DNA of 13,766 nucleotides from DATGEP01 sp035310125 (GTDB lineage Bacteria > Chloroflexota > Ktedonobacteria > Ktedonobacterales > JADMIN01): contig DATGEP010000074.1 of NCBI GenBank assembly GCA_035310125.1, positions 1 through 13,766 on the forward strand, written 5' to 3'. Below, piece after piece: positions 12,401 through 13,766 of this stretch (position 1 is the first letter of the stretch; each line of letters opens with the position of its first letter). The position numbers and the translations under genes are program-made. Under the pieces are notes generated by a model, which searched no databases, was not told the DNA's origin, and worked only from the letters and a program-made list of their open reading frames with translations.

Positions 12401-13766
12401 ATGGTACGTACGGAGCATCCGCGCCGGATACTGCTTCGCACCAATGCTGGTTGGCTCATGCTTGCGCTGCTCGCGCTCAGTCTCGCGGCCTGTGGCCAGG
12501 CGACAGCTTCCCACGGTGGAGGCGCCACCACGCCATCCGCGTCCATTCCTCCGACCACTCTCGCAGCCACCCCCACCGCCTCGCCCATACCGCTCGCCTT
12601 CCCGAAGCAATGGGCCGTGGCGCCCATCTCAGGCATAGCGCCGGGCCAGCTCGTCTTCGCGCCCTCCGACCCGGCTCGCGGCTACGCCTGTGATCCGCTC
12701 AAAGGACCCTGGGGACAAACGGCCCAGCCGTTCGTCGTCACCACTGACGGCGGCGTATCGTGGACGCCCGTTTCCGGCGCCCCCTTCGGCGCCAGCGGCT
12801 GCGTCGTCTTCATTGATCAAGCCAGCGCGTCAGATGTCTTCGTCCAATCGTACGGTCCCGCCAGCTTCCAGATCGTCACCTGGCGCTCGCTGGATGGCGG
12901 CACCACCTGGCATAAGCTTACCCCCCTGACGCTCAACCAGATGGATCTACCCTGGGCCGCCGTCGCCGTAGCGGGCGCGCGCGTCATCGTCTCCGTGGGC
13001 GCGCCAAATACCTCTGACGGTCCCGGCCAGCTTCCGCCCAACGACCTCTTCGCCAGCGACGACGGCGGCGCCAGTTGGCAGCAGATTGGCCAGAGCATCG
13101 CCGGCCAGGGCCTCGTCGTTCGCAACCTCATCGCCTTTGGGTCCACGCTCATCGTGCGCTCCCACCCGCCTGGATGCTGCTCCGACGCCGCGCCGCTCAT
13201 GCCTTCAGGGAGCCGCGTACCGCTTGGCGACACCTTCTCTGGTGGTCCTGCTCCCAATCTGTACTGGAAGTCCACCGACGGTGGCCGCACCTGGACGCAG
13301 ATGCAGCTCCCGGCGCAGCACATCGTGACCATGCGCTTTACCCCCTCACCGGTTGGCACATTCTACGGTGTCGCCTTCGCCGATGACGTAGATCCCAGCA
13401 ATCTCGTCGCCGGCGCCATATTCTACACAGACGACGGCGGCGCCCACTGGCAAAAGATTCTCGCGGCTGACCCACACCTGCTTGCGGGGGTGGATCCTGG
13501 CAGCGTTGGCGCCAGCGGCAACCTCGTGATCCTGCCGGATGGCTCAATCGTCGCGTCGTTCTGGCACAACACCACCGACGCGACCAACGATTTGCCCGAT
13601 GCGGGAGTGCTGCGCATCCGGGTGGATCTCGCCTCCTGGCTGGCTCTCGCCCCCGGCGGCACCTCTGGCTGGCAGTACAGCCAGACAAGAACGGGCCTTC
13701 GCCTGTGGGGCTTCGCCACCTCCGGCGGGCCGCCCGCCCTCAACGACATCACCCTCGATCCCATTG
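12401..13766 (+). CDS. Secreted lipoprotein with BNR/Asp-box beta-propeller (partial, runs off right edge)
   Basis: The frame starts ATG 12401 and is open to the window end, giving 455 residues without a stop. Residues 1-31 are a lipoprotein signal: a basic N-terminus (RTEHPRR), a hydrophobic core, and the lipobox LAAC with C31 as lipidation site. A Thr/Pro/Ser/Ala-rich linker follows (about 35-66). Five Asp-box motifs of the form S/T-x-D-G-G-x-x-W follow: TTDGGVSW (114-121), SLDGGTTW (163-170), SDDGGASW (219-226), STDGGRTW (291-298) and TDDGGAHW (343-350). These mark sialidase-like or photosystem-assembly-like propellers, here outside the cell membrane. Sialidase catalytic residues are not evident, so no enzyme activity is claimed. 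A CRP-type site lies upstream. The ribosome site (AAAGAGAG) is loose. Confidence 0.88.
   Translation, partial: MVRTEHPRRILLRTNAGWLMLALLALSLAACGQATASHGGGATTPSASIPPTTLAATPTASPIPLAFPKQWAVAPISGIAPGQLVFAPSDPARGYACDPLKGPWGQTAQPFVVTTDGGVSWTPVSGAPFGASGCVVFIDQASASDVFVQSYGPASFQIVTWRSLDGGTTWHKLTPLTLNQMDLPWAAVAVAGARVIVSVGAPNTSDGPGQLPPNDLFASDDGGASWQQIGQSIAGQGLVVRNLIAFGSTLIVRSHPPGCCSDAAPLMPSGSRVPLGDTFSGGPAPNLYWKSTDGGRTWTQMQLPAQHIVTMRFTPSPVGTFYGVAFADDVDPSNLVAGAIFYTDDGGAHWQKILAADPHLLAGVDPGSVGASGNLVILPDGSIVASFWHNTTDATNDLPDAGVLRIRVDLASWLALAPGGTSGWQYSQTRTGLRLWGFATSGGPPALNDITLDPI

Noticed and set aside
1..13766. CRISPR array or a multi-gene defence system
   Set aside because: No regularly spaced repeats, Cas, restriction-modification or other defence genes are seen. 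The only related trace is the PIN remnant.

Overview
This GC-rich window carries ordinary chromosomal genes with clear Shine-Dalgarno sites, and one decayed mobile-element edge on its left. The organism is bacterial. The mix of metabolic genes, an AI-2E-family permease, a DUF2231-Rieske fusion, a selenocysteine tRNA and a BNR-repeat lipoprotein would fit a Chloroflexota (Ktedonobacteria-like) genome. That placement is an inference at modest confidence, because nothing here is diagnostic of a taxon.

Region 1 (1-501): a tRNA-Sec gene (anticodon UCA, minus strand) is flanked at its 3' end by the broken tail of a tyrosine recombinase. Antisense to the left end of that tail is a scrap of a DUF3987-type (YfjI-like) mobile-element gene. 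This looks like the eroded end of an integrative element that used selC as its attachment site.

Region 2 (618-2037): a near-consensus sigma70 promoter drives a 25-residue leader peptide carrying Tyr-Phe-Trp-Phe-Trp. An intrinsic terminator follows, and then a DAHP synthase gene with an N-terminal regulatory domain. This reads as a transcription attenuator sensing aromatic amino acids in front of the first enzyme of the shikimate pathway. It is the most interesting element in the window, and the leader peptide starts almost at the predicted transcript 5' end.

Region 3 (2092-5346): a two-gene minus-strand operon encodes an Lrp/AsnC regulator and a YedA-like EamA exporter, overlapping by 8 bp. 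A 470-bp gap with a cluster of CACATG/CATGTG palindromes separates it from a plus-strand AI-2E-family permease.

Region 4 (5381-7341): a stop-interrupted PIN-domain remnant, a VOC/glyoxalase-fold gene (minus), a spacer with a REP-like hairpin and a 29-bp imperfect palindrome, and a membrane DUF2231-Rieske ferredoxin fusion.

Region 5 (7412-11342): an acyltransferase-3 membrane enzyme and a small transaldolase (plus strand), facing a minus-strand nitronate monooxygenase-DinB pair.

Region 6 (11520-13766): an ECF-S-like membrane protein, then a perfect CRP-type operator, then a secreted BNR/Asp-box lipoprotein that is open through the right edge.
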